This document shows positions 53,281-64,000 of a stretch of 64,000 bases of DNA, one piece after another. The position numbers and the translations under genes were made by a program. The stretch is from positions 157,165 through 221,164 of the forward strand of contig CAVZFB010000016.1 of assembly GCA_963774345.1 (NCBI GenBank), read 5' to 3'. Positions within the stretch are counted from its first letter, which is position 1. Each line of letters starts with the position of its first letter. This DNA is from AP-15 sp963774345. GTDB lineage: Bacteria; Pseudomonadota; Alphaproteobacteria; ATCC43930; CGMCC-115725. The notes beneath the pieces were generated by a model. The model made no database searches, was not told where the DNA came from, and saw only the letters and a list, made by a program, of their open reading frames with translations.

Positions 53281-54110
53281 TCAGTGTGCGATCGCCATGG
53301 CGATCGCGCCCGCCAGGAACTCGTGGCCCGCGAGGGACGGGTGGATGTTGCAGCTGCCGTCCGGGAGCCGGATCAGCAGCCCGGCTGCGCAGGGGTCGCC
53401 GCCGAACGCCTCCGAGGTGTCCTGGAAGGCTCCGAACCCGTCGGCCACGATCCCGCCGAACGGCAGCGTGGCTGCCGCGATCACCGAGTTCAGGAACTCT
53501 GCTTCCGCCACCTGCGTCGGGTCGCTGTAGCTCAGCGAGTAGTAGCTCAACGCCACGAGCGCGCCCTGGTAGTGGCCGGCTCCGCGCAGCTGCGCGTAGA
53601 GCGAGGCGAGGTTCCCCGAGATCTGGGCGGCGACGGCCAGAAGCTCGGCCTGAAGAGGTGCAGTGGTCGGCGGTCGTCGCCTGGCAGACGAAGACGTCGT
53701 TGGCGCCGATGTCGATCGTGATCAGGCTCGTGTGCCTGTGACGCGCCAGGTACTTGAGCGCGTAGTCGACCTGCGCGTTCCGATATCGGACGTGCAGCGG
53801 GAAGGCCGTGCGGAGCCTCCCGGCCCCTCGACCGAGTTCTCGCAGCCGTTGCTCTGCGCCGTCGTGGACAGCATGCTGCTGGTCGTCTCGCCGGGCACGA
53901 GGCGTTGGCCACGTGCACGTGCAGTTGCTGCTGTGCCAGCAGCTCCGGGTAGCCCACGAAGGATGCGGGGTCCTCGTAGTTCGGCGGCGGGACAACTCCC
54001 GGCGGCACGTATCCGAACGCTACGTTGTTCTCCCAGGCGGAGGAATCTGCCGCCGGCGCCGGGCTGGGCCGCGCTCGGCCGGTTCCTGCGAGGAGCGCGG
54101 CCGCCATCAA
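53281..54110 (-). CDS. Secreted SGNH/GDSL-type hydrolase (frameshifted)
   Basis: A signal-like hydrophobic start (MAAALLAGTGRA), then DSSAWENNVAFGYVPPG (block I serine region), LITIDIGANDVFVCQ (GxND block III) and, at the end, IHPSLAGHEFLAGAIA (block V histidine). This is an exported lipase/esterase-like enzyme of about 280 residues; the substrate is unknown. The middle is broken by two or three single-base shifts. The true start may lie up to 75 bp further upstream. Confidence 0.65.
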
Positions 54111-54269
54111 GACGCACGCGACTGCGGCTCCGCGCCGCCGATTCGGTCCCTCACGCGCGAACCACCCCCAAGCGGTAGCCGCTCATCCGAGCGGACGCGC
54201 CGATTCTGCACCCAACGGCGCTCGCTCACAAGTGCCATCCTCCGGTAGGAGGAGGGCTCGGCTACGCGC

Positions 54270-57200
54270 TCATGCTCCCGCCGGGTCAGGATCGCCGCTG
54301 CGCCGGTTTCCGCCGCCCGTGAGCTTCGTGTACAGGTACGCGCCCGAGAGCAGCACCAGGCCGACTGCCAGGAACACGCCCGCGCGGTGCCCGGTGTCCA
54401 GGTGCGCGGTGTCGAGCAGGAGCACCGTGCCGGCGGCGATCGCGGTGAGCACGATGCCGGGGTGCGGTGGGCGACGGCCAGCGCGCTCGCGCCGCGGACG
54501 CCCCACGCGAGCAGCGCGATCCCCCACACCGTCCACAGCACCGACAGGGCGACCTGCGCGAGCTGGTCGGCCTGGACCGCGTGGCCGGCCTGGTCGGTCA
54601 GCGCCGAGACCAGGAAGACCGAGGCCGCGTACAGGCAGACGAGCTGCGCGGCGAGCGCGCAGGCGAGCCGCAGCCGCTCCTCGATCAGCAGGGCGACGGC
54701 GATCGCCGCTCCGCCAGCGACGACGCCGGCGGCGCCGACCAGCGCGAGCCGGTCGGCGCCGTAGGCCAGCGCGTCCGGCGGCGCGAGCTGCAGCAGCACG
54801 ACCTGCGCGGGAAGGGCCAGGGCGACGCCCGGGATGGCGAGCCAGGCATGCGCGCGGGCCTCGCGCAGCACCACGGGGATGGCCAGCGCGGCGATCAGCG
54901 CGGCGAGCACAGCGGAGCCGCCGGCGCCGAAGAACGGCGCGTCCAGCAGCGCGGCCTTGAACGCGGCGGCCCCGAGCAGGCCGCCGCCGAACCGCAGGAT
55001 GACCGTGGCCACGTCCGCGGGCAGCTCGCGGCGCCGCGCCGCGCCGAGCAGCAGCAGCCCGAGCACCACCCACAGGGACGTGACGGCGCGCTGGGCCAGC
55101 TCGTCGGCGGTCTGCGCGCTCGGCGTGAGCCCGGTCACCAGCAGCACCGACGCGGCGTAGACGGCGATCAGCAGGAACGCGGCGGTGGCCCACGGGCGGC
55201 CACGCCGGTCGATCAGGCAGGCCAGGGCCAGGGCGGCGGCGCACGCGACGCCGGCGGCGGCCAGCGTCCGGAGGCCGTGCTGCGCGCCGTAGGCCAGCGC
55301 ATCGGGCGGAGCGATCTCCACCAGCACGGCGACTGCAGACAGCGCGAGCGGCACGGCCGCGACCACCAGGTCCGCGCGTGACGGCGGGCGGCCAGGAGGG
55401 TGGCGACCGTGGCCAGCGTCGCTGCGAGCGCGGCGGCCACGGCCCACGGGCCGGCGCCGAACGCGACGGCGTCGACGATCGCGAACTTGGCCGCGGCGCC
55501 GAGCAGCACGATCGCCCCGAGGTGAAGCGAGGTCGGGCGCAGGACCGCGGGAGCCGGCGCAGCGCGGGCAGCCAGGCGAGCGCCAGGCCGAGCACCAGCC
55601 AGGAGGCCGTGGCGGCGCTGCGGCCAGTTCGGCGCCACCAGGGTTCGGCGCGAGCAGGCGTTGGCGAAGGCGTTCGGCGCTCGCGCCTCCCAGGGCGCGG
55701 TGACGGCCACCAGCGCGGCGGCGCGGTCTCCACCTCGAACTGGACCACGGCGAACAGGGCACTGACGAGGCCCGCGCCGACCAGCGCCAGCACCGGCCAG
55801 GCCGACTCCAGCCCGCCTGCAAAGGCGTCGCCGCCCGCGGCCGCGAAGACCAGCAGCGGCAGGGCCGCCAGCAGCGGCAGCGAACTCGCACGTGCGCCAG
55901 TAGGTCGAGCTCGCGCGACTCGAGGGCCGGCAGCTCGCGGCGCCCGTGGCGACGGTCGAGCTCCACCAGCACCAGCGCCCCGGCGACGGCCACGATGCCG
56001 GCGAGTCCGACGCGGTCGTTGGCCGCCGAGCAGCAGGGCGTCGGCGAGCACCAGCTTCACGGACGCCGCCAGCACCGTGAGCGTGCAGGCGATGCGGGCG
56101 GCCTGGCGCAGACGCACGCCCTTCAGAAGGAGGCCGGCGGCGGAGACCACGACCGCCAGACCGAGCCAGGCCAGGGTGTCGGCGAGCTGCGCGGACTGGT
56201 CGACCGTGCCGTTCCACGCCGGCGCCAGCCCGGCGACTTGATCACCACCGGGATCGCGTAGGCCAACGTGGCGTAGGCGCCGGCGCCGAGCCCGACGGGC
56301 CAGTCGGCCGCGCTTCCGCAGCAGGAACGCGCTGCCGGCCAGGCGGGTGATGGTGGCGCCGAGGGCGACGGCGGAGTCGAGCGCCCCGGCGTCCGGCTGG
56401 TAGAGCGCACTCGGCGGAGCCACCAGGACCGCGCCGCCGACCGTCAGGGCGGCCAGCAGGCTCGCGGTGACGAAGGCCTGCACGTCGCGGTAGCGCTGGC
56501 CCAGCCAGAGCAGGCAGAGCCACTCGACGGCCCAGACCACGGGCTGGGTCGCGGAGCCGAGCGCGCTGGCAGCCGCCGCGTGATTTAGCGCGGCGCCGAT
56601 GCTCACGACCAGGACGCCGCCCTCCGGGTGGCGCGCCCGCCGCAGCAGCAGGCCGCCGGCCGCCAGGTACAGCGCTGCCAGGATCCCCAGCAGGGAGACG
56701 CTGGAAGGGCCGGGCGTGGAACGAGCCGAACGCGGCGGCGCCGGCAAGGGCTGGCCAGCATCGCCAGCAGGAACAGCGCGCTGGCGGTGGCCACACGGAT
56801 GCGCCCGGCGCGGTAGCCGCCCTCGAACAGCAGCGCGGGTGTCGCGACCAGCAGCCACCAGCCGACGAGGGTCAGGAGGACGAGCCACGCCGGGTGGTCC
56901 GTGCCGGCGTTGCCCCGGATCGCCCAGTCCAGGAACTGCGGCGCGGGGATCCAGATGGCGAGTTGCAGCAGCCACGGCCAGCCGCGCAGCGCGATCACGC
57001 AGCCGGCCGCGGTCAGGGCCACGGCGATGTAGGCGAGGCTGATCGTCGTCGGGGACGTGCCCACGAGGAGCGGTGCACCGAGGGCCGTGGCCAGACCCAG
57101 GCCGGCGGTGACCTGCTCGTTCCAGCGCAGCGACAGCGCCACCAGCAGCGCCCCGACGATGCCGGCGCCGAGCAGGTCGACGGCGTCGGAGTACAGCGGC

Positions 57201-57886
57201 GGGTCGTAGATCCGCGCGCCGGCGACGATACCCAGCAGCATGACGCCCGCGCCGGCGCCGGCGAGCGCCTGCGCCAGGATGATGCGGGCGCGCGGCGCCT
57301 CGCCGCCGTCCCACGTGCGCAGGCCGCCGACGAGGAGGCCGAGGCCGCCGAGCAGCGCGGCGGCCACCTGGCGCGGCGGCGTCAACCAGCCGTGCGAGAT
57401 GGCCACGGCGACGAAGAACGAGGCGCCGAGCAGCACGAAGATGCCGCCCGCGACGGCCAGCAGGTTGGCTGCGATCCACTGGTCCCAGCCCTTGCGCAGC
57501 GCGCTGTCGAGCGCGCGCAGGCTCTCGCGGCGCTCGCGCGTCGGCGCGGCGGCCATCCAGGCCTCGACGGGCTGCAGCTCGGTCTCGGGCTCCGGCTCAG
57601 GCTCCGGCTCGCGCGCCGGCGGCTGCTCGACGGGCACCTCCTCGAAGCGGCTGCCCATCCAGGCGTTCGGATCCTCCACCCAGACCTGCTCGCGGGCCGG
57701 CGGCGCGGGCTCGACCGGACGGTCCTCGACGACGTCGCGAGCGCGCAGCGTGGCGATGAGCTTGTTCAGCCGGCCGATCTCCCGCTCCAGGGCGGTGGCC
57801 AGCGTCAGCGCCCGGCCGGCGCCGCGCGCGTTCGCCGCGAGCGCCAGGCCGCCGATGCATACCGTCAGGATGATGAGAACTGCCAT
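54270..57886 (-). CDS. DUF2339 giant membrane protein (many frameshifts)
   Basis: About 1,200 residues. It starts AVLIILTVCIGGLALAANA at ATG 57886, followed by a coiled segment (LEREIGRLNKLIATLRARD), a Glu/Pro-rich linker and W(D/I)QWIAANLLAVAGGIFVLL. Then come some 25-30 hydrophobic helices rich in Ala, Leu and Gly, ending LLSGAYLYTKLTGGG. This is the DUF2339 layout, a family of multi-pass membrane proteins of unknown function. At least ten frameshifts break it into overlapping frames. Confidence 0.75.
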
Positions 57887-58122
57887 GTGAGGTGCTCGCT
57901 TGTGGTGGGCAGGGCAGACCGAGGGCGCGACCGTACGACGCGCCCTGCCGCGACCCCCGTGCCCGTCGCCGAACGGCAGCGGCGCACCGTTGAACGGCGC
58001 GATACCCGTCGGACCCTCCGTCCACCGAAGGTCACAGATCTCGACGTCGAGCGTCTCTGGGCGAGCTTGACCGGCCCGAGGCCGAGGCGTATGTTCGGGC
58101 CGACCGACGGAGGGGGCTGGAG
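57887..58122. promoter_or_regulatory. Divergent promoter region
   Basis: 236 bp between the divergent DUF2339 and secreted-protein genes. It must hold both promoters, but no clear -35/-10 pair is seen. GGAGGGGGCTGGAG just before 58,123 is the ribosome site of the plus-strand gene. Confidence 0.45.
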
Positions 58123-59029
58123 ATGAACGTGAGGACGCTGATTGCCGTGCTGCTCGTCTCAGCCGGCCTCGCCGCGACGATCGGTGGCGTCGCCGCTGCA
58201 GACGACGGCAACCCCGCGCCGACCGTCGGCCCCGTCGCCGTGGACAGCGCACCGCCCGGCTACGAGGTTCGGCTGGAGCGGCCCGTTCGCGTCCCTGGCT
58301 CGGCTCGATCAGAGGCGGGAACGCCAAGTGCAAGGGTGCGAACGAGTTCCCGATCGGAGGCGGCGGGGCAATTCTCTCGAACAGTCCGCTGGCGAGCCTC
58401 GCCAGCGACGGGCCGACAATCGGCAAGCGCGGCGGCCTCGTGTGGTACGTGAGCGTCGTCAACGCATCCTCGACCGCGACCTCGTTCAGCGCGTACGTGG
58501 TCTGCATCAACGTCCGGGACGTCGTCTCGGGGTGGACGAACCTGCGCGGCCCGTTCGCCGTCGATCCGCACTCGCAGGCCGGCGAGAACGATCTGGAGTC
58601 GTGCACCCCGGATCAGTACCCGTCTCCGATGGGCAGCTACGGCCCGATCATCGACGCGCACCTCGCTCAGGTCGTCCTGCACGGCTCACACCCGACGCTC
58701 TCAGGCGGCTGGCAGATGAGCGTCGACAACACCGACGCCGTCCAGCCTGGTTCACGGCGGGCACCTGCTCGCAGGCGTTCGGCGCGCACGTGGTCGTTGG
58801 GCCGCCGGTCTCCAACCCGCCGCTCACCCAGACCGAGGCGACCGCGAGGTGCGACTGGGGCGTGCCGCTCTCCGGCGGGATCGGCTCGAACTCGACCTCG
58901 CCGCTGATGAGCGTCAACTCGTCGAGCCCGATCACCGGCGGCTGGCGCGGCTACGAGAACAACGCCAGCCTCACCCGCCAGGACACCATCCGCGCCTACG
59001 TCATGTGTGCCGAGGCCTGGCCGGGCTGA
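58123..59029 (+). CDS. Secreted repeat protein B (frameshifted)
   Basis: Starts MNVRTLIAVLLVSAGLAATI with a signal peptide ending GVAAADD, then changes frame twice: GANEFPIGGGGAILSN, SFSAYVVCINVRD, HPTLSGGWQMSVDN, and finally CDWGVPLSGGIGSN, VNSSSPITGGWRGYENN and IRAYVMCAEAWPG. About 300 residues with the same GGG...S.P...GW...NN...A.C.A unit as proteins A and C, repeated. A strong GGAGG ribosome site precedes the ATG. Function unknown. Confidence 0.68.
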
Positions 59030-59181
59030 GCGTCCGCACGGCCGCTCACTGCGCCTGTCCAGTGGCGGGAGCGTCGGCACGATCTGCGAGGTCCCTGGAT
59101 TGCGCCGCAGGCTCCCTGGCCTAGCGTCGCGCTGATGGCCGCCGGATCGGAGGCGGCCTCGAACGCAACAGGGAGCATCGA

Positions 59182-60079
59182 ATGAAGAGGCTTGTGAAGC
59201 CGCTCGCGCTGGCGGCGGCCGGCTGTGCGGTTGCGGCGACGAGCGCGCTTGCGGGCACCGGTAAGGCGCCGGTAGCCGCGACGCCCGCCGCCCCGACCGC
59301 GGCGGTGCCCGGGCAGGCGACCGCGCCCTGCGAGCCGTGCTGGCAGGGCGCCAAGGGCTACACCATCGTGAAGAGCGGCTGCTCACGTCGTTCAACAACC
59401 AGCAGACGCGCGGGGGCGGTCGACTGCCCGTTCGGCACCGTGCCGCTGGGCGGCGGGGCCTTCATCCCGTCGAACGACCAGAACCTCAACGTGAACAGCT
59501 CGTTCCCGACAACCACCGGCTGGGTCGCGGACGTGAACAACGTCAGCGGCGCCGCCGGCAGCTTCTACGTGCAGGCCGTCTGCGCCAAGATGCCCAGGAA
59601 GTACCGCGTCCTCGAGAGCTCGCCGTTCTCGGTCGGCGCCGACGCGCAGGCCAGCGGGACCGAGGCGTGCACGGGAAGGACACGAGCATCCTCGGCGGCG
59701 GCAGCCTGTCGAACTCCGGCAGCGTCGCCGTCAACATCAACAGCACGCTGCCGAACGGCAGCGGCTGGCGCGCTGATCAGAACAACAACACGTCGCCCGG
59801 CTCGACCTTCGAGGTCTTCGCGATCTGCGGCAAGGCGCCGAGGGGCTACTCCGTCACCGCGGGTACCGCGGTCGCGAACCCGCCGTTCACGCAGTCGCTG
59901 GCCTCGGGGCCTGCCCGGCCGGCAAGCCGCTCAGCGGCGGCCTCTTCTCGAGCTCGGGCTCGCCCGCCGTCGACCTCAACTCGACCATCGCGATCAGCGG
60001 CGGCTGGAGCGCGTACGAGGACAACACGGCCCTCATCCAGGGCGTCACCCTGAGGGCCCTGGCGGTGTGCGCCGCCTGA
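59182..60079 (+). CDS. Secreted repeat protein C (frameshifted)
   Basis: Signal peptide (KRLVKPLALAAAGCAVAATS...ALAG), then a Pro/Ala linker and three repeat units: CPFGTVPLGGGAFIPSND with NVNSSFPTTTGWVADVNN and YVQAVCA; DTSILGGGSLSNSGS with NINSTLPNGSGWRADQNN and FEVFAICG; PLSGGLFSSSGS with DLNSTIAISGGWSAYEDN and LRALAVCAA at the stop. The units are about 80 residues, each probably a small beta-rich domain closed by cysteines. At least three single-base shifts occur. Family function unknown. AGGGAGC precedes the ATG. Confidence 0.7.
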
Positions 60080-60268
60080 GTCGCGGGGTAGGCCGTGCTG
60101 GTGCCGCGCCACACGCGGTTGCACCGCTCGATCGGCGTTGCTGCGGTGTCGACGCACATCGCATGAGCGTTTCGCTGGCTGAGCCGTCCGCATCGCTCGA
60201 CCATCTCTGGTGAGGGCGTTGCGGACGGCTTGCGGCGAAAGCGCAGGGATAGCCAAGGGTCTGGGCAT

Positions 60269-61171
60269 TCACCGTGAGGCGCCAGCGGAGACGACGACTA
60301 CAGCATCGGTGGCCCCTGCTTCGATCCGCCGGAGCGTCGGCGCGAGCCGGTCCACGTCTGCGCTCGTGAGACGCTGCCGCTCGTCCCACCAGGTGACACC
60401 TTCCTCTGCCAGCGACGAGATCAGCTCGTCTGCCTCAGCGGTATCGGGCGGGCTCATCCCGCCAACGACGATGTCGAATGGCGCGTCCTTCCGGTCATCG
60501 CGGTGCTCGCGCACGTACGCGACCAGGCCTCGCGCAGCTCGTCGAGCGGCGGAGCGTCGCCGTGGGTGCCGCTGCGGAACAGCGGGGCGACGCCGTCCCA
60601 GCGGGCCGCCCGGCGCATCGGCCGGCGGTGCGGCCAGAAGCCCCCGATCCAGACGGGCGGCCGCGGCTGCTGGACCGTCGCGGGCAGGAGTCGGACATCG
60701 TGGACCTGGTAGTGACGCCCCTCGTGATCAACCGCCTCGCCCGACCAGTAGCGGGCCATGAACTCGAGCCCCTCGTCGAGGCGCTGCGCCAGCACGACCG
60801 CATCCGTCGTATCGCCGAAGCTCCCGAACTCGTCCTCGATCGGCCCGCCGAGGCCCGCCCCGAAGATCACCCGGCCACCGCTGAGCGCGTCAAGCGTGGC
60901 CACCTGCCGGGCGAGCTGCTCCGGGCCGGCGCCGAGCGACCGGCGTCACCAGCGTGCCGAGCCGCAGGCGCGAGGTCGCGAGCGCGGCCGCGGTCAGCAG
61001 CATCCACGGATCGCCGAACGGCGAGGCGCTCCGCCAGCGCTTGGAGTGCACGACGTGATCCCAGACGAGGAGAGCGTCCCAGCCAGACTCCTCGGCTGCC
61101 ACGGCCACCCGCGCGACCGTTCTGGCGTCGGCGAAGTCTCCGAAGTTCGGGATGTTGATCGAGTAGCGCAT
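60269..61171 (-). CDS. LLM-class (probably F420-dependent) oxidoreductase, frameshifted
   Basis: About 300 residues of the luciferase-like family: RYSINIPNFGDFADARTVARV, SGWDALLVWDHVVHSKRW, TSRLRLGTLVTPVARRRP, then QVATLDALSGGRVIFGAGLG, GRHYQVHDVRLLPATVQQPR, PPVWIGGFWPHRRPMRRAAR and, in a third frame, FDIVVGGMSPPDTAEADELI to the end. The short form with this ending is common in actinobacteria, where F420 is the usual cofactor; that is inference. Two frameshifts (near 60,900 and 60,510). Confidence 0.75.
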
Positions 61172-61232
61172 CCCGGCATACTGGGCCAGCGCGAGGCGCG
61201 TCGCCGCCGATCAACTGCCTGGGACGCCGGCG

Positions 61233-62083
61233 TTAGTGCGCGAGGTACACGATCGCGCCCACGACGAGCGGCGTGACGAGCCAGGCGATCGCGAAGAGCA
61301 CGATCCCAACCGCCGCGACGGTCAGCGACTCGTCCTGTGGCGGCCGCCCGCAGTTGCCTACGGTCTGCCAGAGCGCCTCGAGCGGCTGGTGCAGGATCAG
61401 CCGGATGCGGCGGTGTGCGACGCCAGCCGCCTGCAGCGCGATCCACGACACGACCGCGAACACCACGAACGCCGCGGCGACGCTGCCGACGATCCACCAC
61501 GTGCCGGAGAAGCCCGAGCGCGCGCCGCGCAGCGCCGAAGCGACGCCCGAGAGCACCGCGCCGCCGACCAGGAAGCGCGGCAGACCCGTCGAGGCGCCGC
61601 TGAAGTCTGCCGACAACCGCGTGATCGCGATCCGCGCGCGGGCGAGCGGGCGCCGCTCCGTGCATAGGGCGCACACTGCGCCTCGCGGCGCTCGTACAAC
61701 CGGCGCAGCGAGTTGACGACGTCCCGCTCGTGGGACCTCACGATCGTGCGGGCGACAAGCTCGACCGGCTTCTGGACGATCGGCCGTGCCGGCCCGAGCC
61801 AGCGCGGGATGACGGGTTGGCGGAAGCCGTGCCGGTCGAGCACCTCGAGCGCCTTGACGACGAGCCGGTGGGACTCCTCGAAGCGGTTCGGGTGGGCGAG
61901 CGGCGCCGGCGCTGCCAGCTCGCGCGCGGCATCACGCTCGCGCGGGCTGTGCGGAGTCATCCCGGCGAGCACGCGCTCTGCGTCGGCGTCGGAGCCGCCC
62001 GGCAGCAGCCGCAGCCGCTCGAGCTGTGCGACGAGATCGTCGAGCAGCAGCGGGGAGTGCGAACGGTCATGCGGCTGGTTCAT
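61233..62083 (-). CDS. Hypothetical membrane protein (frameshifted)
   Basis: About 283 residues: a soluble N-terminal part from NQPHDRSHSPLLLDDLVAQL to RRLYERREAQCAP, then after a shift near 61,670 a C-terminal part with two or three membrane helices (WWIVGSVAAAFVVFAVVSWI; LTVAAVGIVLFAIAWLVTPL). I do not recognise the family. It is on the strand opposite the adjacent aminopeptidase gene. Confidence 0.55.
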
Positions 62084-62205
62084 CGGCGCCGATCGTAGGC
62101 GACGCGGCGGCCGTGCCCCCGCCGCGGCGCGGCGGCGTCCAGGCGTGCTGATGCTGCTCGGAGCAACCTCGACGCTGTCGCCGTCGCTGTAGGATCGGCG
62201 GACCG

Positions 62206-63431
62206 GTGTCCGCACGCTCCCGACCCGACTACGCGAGGCGACTGGGCGAGCTGGCGGTGGGGGTCGGCGCGAACGTCCGCCGGGCAGGACGTACTCGTCC
62301 TGGCGATGGATGTGCAGCAGGCGCCGATCGCGCGTGCGATCGCCGAGTCCGCCTACGAGTCGGGTGCCCGATACGTGACCGTGCTGTACTGGGATCAGCA
62401 CGCAAAACGGTCACGGCTGCGACACGCGCCCGCCGACTCGCTTGACTTCGTCCCCGACTGGTACGCAGCGGCTGATCGCCGACTGCGTCGAGCGGCGCAG
62501 CGCCGTGATCGTGGTCTGGGGCGACCCTGATCCGGCGCTGCTCACGGACGTCGACCCGGCCAGGGCGGGAGCAGACCACATGCCGCTGACGCCGTCGCTG
62601 TTCGGCGCGATGGGCGGCGGCGAGGTGAACTGGACGTTCGTGCCCGGCCCGTGTGAGGGGATCGCTCAGCGCCTCCTGGGCACGCCCGATCTCGATCAGC
62701 TCTGGAGCCTGATCGCTCCCATCATCCGGCTCGACCGGGACGACCCCGTCGGGGCCTGGCGGGATCACCTGGAGCAGCTCGCGCTGCGTGCGAAGCAGCT
62801 CGCGGAGCGGGGGTTCGACGCGCTGCACTTCTCCGGGCCCGGGACCGACCTGACGGTCGGCTTGATGTCTCGGGCGCGCTGGATGTCGGGCGGCATCACC
62901 ACCAGCTGGGGACGAGCGACGGTGGCGAACATGCCCACCGAGGAGGTCTTCACCACGCCGGATGCGCGGCGCACCGAGGGCACCGTTCGCGCGACCCGTC
63001 CGGTGCAGCTGCTCGGCGGCGGCATGGTGGAAGGGCTGCGGCTGCGGTTCTCCTGCGGCCGCGCCGTCGAGATCGACGCCGACACCGGGGCCGACCTCCT
63101 TCGCGCCAGCTTCGCCGCGGATGCGGGCGCGGCCCGGCTGGGCGAGGTCGCGCTGGTCGACGGGTCGTCTCCCGTCGGTCGCAGTGGCCGTGTCTTCGGG
63201 GACATCCTGTTCGACGAGAACGCGACCTGTCACATCGCGCTCGGAAGCGCCTACCCCTTCACCGTCCCCGACCTTCCCGACGGCGACGACGCGCAGGAGG
63301 CGATCGGCTTCAACCGCTCGTCGATCCACCAGGACACCATGATCGGCGGTCCCGAGGTCACGGTCCACGGCATCGAGCCGGGCGGCGGGCGGGTCCCGAT
63401 CATCGCGGTGACGAGTGGCAGTCTGTCTTAG
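62206..63431 (+). CDS. M29-family (AmpS/AmpT-like) aminopeptidase, frameshifted
   Basis: Cobalt/zinc aminopeptidase of about 405 residues from GTG 62206: YARRLGELAVGVGANV, QDVLVLAMDVQQAPIARAIA, AYESGARYVTVLYWDQH, GFDALHFSGPGTDLTVGL, then the metal-site motifs NMPTEEVFTTPD (two glutamates), CHIALGSAYP (His) and RSSIHQDTMIGG (His, Asp). Frameshifts near 62,290 and 62,465 break the N-terminal half; the metal-binding half is intact. Found in thermophiles and many actinobacteria. Confidence 0.82.
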
Positions 63432-63439
63432 CGACGCCG

Positions 63440-63663
63440 GGGCCTACATCGGGCAGTGGCCCGACTCTTTCAAACCAAACGAGCCGCGCGGCGCGCTGAT
63501 TCTGCTCGAGCCAGAGGCCACTCGAAGCGTTCATGAACTTCTCGTCGCGCCCCCAGGTCAGAAGCGTAGGCACAGCGAGATGTGACGGCGGCAGCCTCGG
63601 CGAGAACCCCGCCTGGCGCAGCGCGAGCCTACCTCGCAGCGCTTGTAACGAACGATACTCCAT
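63440..63663 (-). pseudogene. Alpha/beta hydrolase C-terminal fragment
   Basis: VPTLLTWGRDEKFMNASSGL followed by LWLEQNQRAARLVWFERVG is the segment around the acid residue of alpha/beta hydrolases (TWGRxDxF). The catalytic histidine part (GHWP in relatives) reads GPLPDV and then the frame is lost, and no serine nucleophile motif is found upstream. The gene is either broken by errors or a true remnant. Confidence 0.5.
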
Positions 63664-64000
63664 TCGATCCAGCGCGCGGAGGTGAGGTGATCACGCGCGT
63701 CGATACCGGCAACCTCAAGGTACCGACGCGCGCGCAGGATGCGACGTTGTTGGCCGTGGATCGGCGGGGCGCGCGAGCGGTCGGCGGTCTGAACAACGAG
63801 GTCTCCAAGGTAGGACGGAAGCAGCGCCGGCGCGCGCCGCGCCGCGGCCGCGAGACCCAACCGCCTTCCAGGACGTGCCAGGTGCTGGTTCACAGGGAGG
63901 ACCACCCGCCGGCGTGAGCAGAGGCGCCGACTGACGGACGAGCTCCCGCGCGCAGCGTGCGGTACGCTCGCAGCGCGCGGAGCGGCTGGGAGGGTTGGCA
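63664..64000. other. Right-edge stretch without a recognised gene
   Basis: Should contain the N-terminal part of the hydrolase on the minus strand, but no frame gives a recognisable sequence. A plus-strand frame (63,582-63,917) is Arg-rich and probably not real. Confidence 0.4.

Noticed and set aside
54270..57479. A single intact 1,069-codon protein read straight through this frame
   Set aside because: Only scattered parts of the frame match the DUF2339 membrane protein; other parts are Arg-rich shadow sequence. The real gene starts at 57,886 and switches frame many times.
50340..64000. Interpreting the right-hand part as a horizontally acquired genomic island
   Set aside because: No second boundary, integration site or mobility gene is seen at the join, both flanking genes are cut, and the gene set (helicase, aminopeptidase, membrane protein) looks like ordinary chromosome of another phylum. 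A false join explains it more simply.

Overview
The window joins two sequences of different origin. Positions 1 to about 50,335 come from a high-GC Gram-negative bacterium. The evidence is lpxC (lipid A synthesis), a complete alphaproteobacterial-style division and cell wall (dcw) cluster, DUF1127 and GcvA-type LysR proteins, and dispersed palindromic repeats of the kind common in Alphaproteobacteria. From about 50,335 to the end, gene content and visibly higher GC suggest an actinobacterium, probably Thermoleophilia-like: a RecQ helicase with a phosphoribosyltransferase-like tail, a DUF2339 membrane protein, an M29 aminopeptidase, and three paralogous secreted proteins with a GGG...NSS...GW...NN pattern. 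At the join an asparagine synthetase gene and a secreted-protein gene both lose their 5' ends, so a chimeric contig is the best explanation.

Layout of the first part. 1-17,948 (minus strand): mraZ-rsmH-ftsL-ftsI-murE-murF-mraY-ftsW-murG-murC-murB-ddl-ftsQ-ftsA-ftsZ-lpxC, mostly with 1-14 bp overlaps, driven from a promoter at 18,053-18,081 that is overlaid by five 10-bp-spaced MraZ-type repeats. murD is absent from its usual place between mraY and ftsW. 18.4-19.6 kb: a small ribbon-helix-helix-like protein and RNase P RNA. 19.6-33.9 kb: a set of catabolic and accessory genes (beta-helix protein, EamA transporter, metallohydrolase, NHL protein, GIY-YIG nuclease, cyclase-family hydrolase, CmcJ-like oxygenase, LysR regulator, SDR, luciferase-like oxidoreductase, aldo/keto reductase, N-formylglutamate amidohydrolase, phenylalanine hydroxylase). 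34.2-37.5 kb: otsB-otsA-glk, trehalose synthesis plus glucokinase.

37.5-41.9 kb is the most interesting part. Here a DUF1445 protein and a DUF4392 protein (the two halves of mammalian D-glutamate cyclase) sit in one tight operon with MurL and a MurD2-type ligase. MurD2 plus MurL put D-glutamate into peptidoglycan by adding L-glutamate to UDP-MurNAc-L-Ala and then epimerising it, so free D-glutamate is not needed. This explains the missing murD in the dcw cluster, and the cyclase genes suggest that free D-glutamate may be actively removed.

42-50.3 kb is accessory and partly broken DNA: a glutathione transferase, a disrupted hybrid histidine kinase, a truncated IS256-family transposase, an integrase split onto opposite strands, a DUF433/DUF5615 toxin-antitoxin-like pair, a ligD tail and an asnB fragment.

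Single-base frameshifts are frequent (mraZ, CmcJ-like gene, aldo/keto reductase, N-formylglutamate amidohydrolase, phhA, histidine kinase, and almost every gene after 50.3 kb). The protein sequence stays conserved on both sides of the shifts, so most look like sequencing errors from incompletely polished reads rather than real gene decay.
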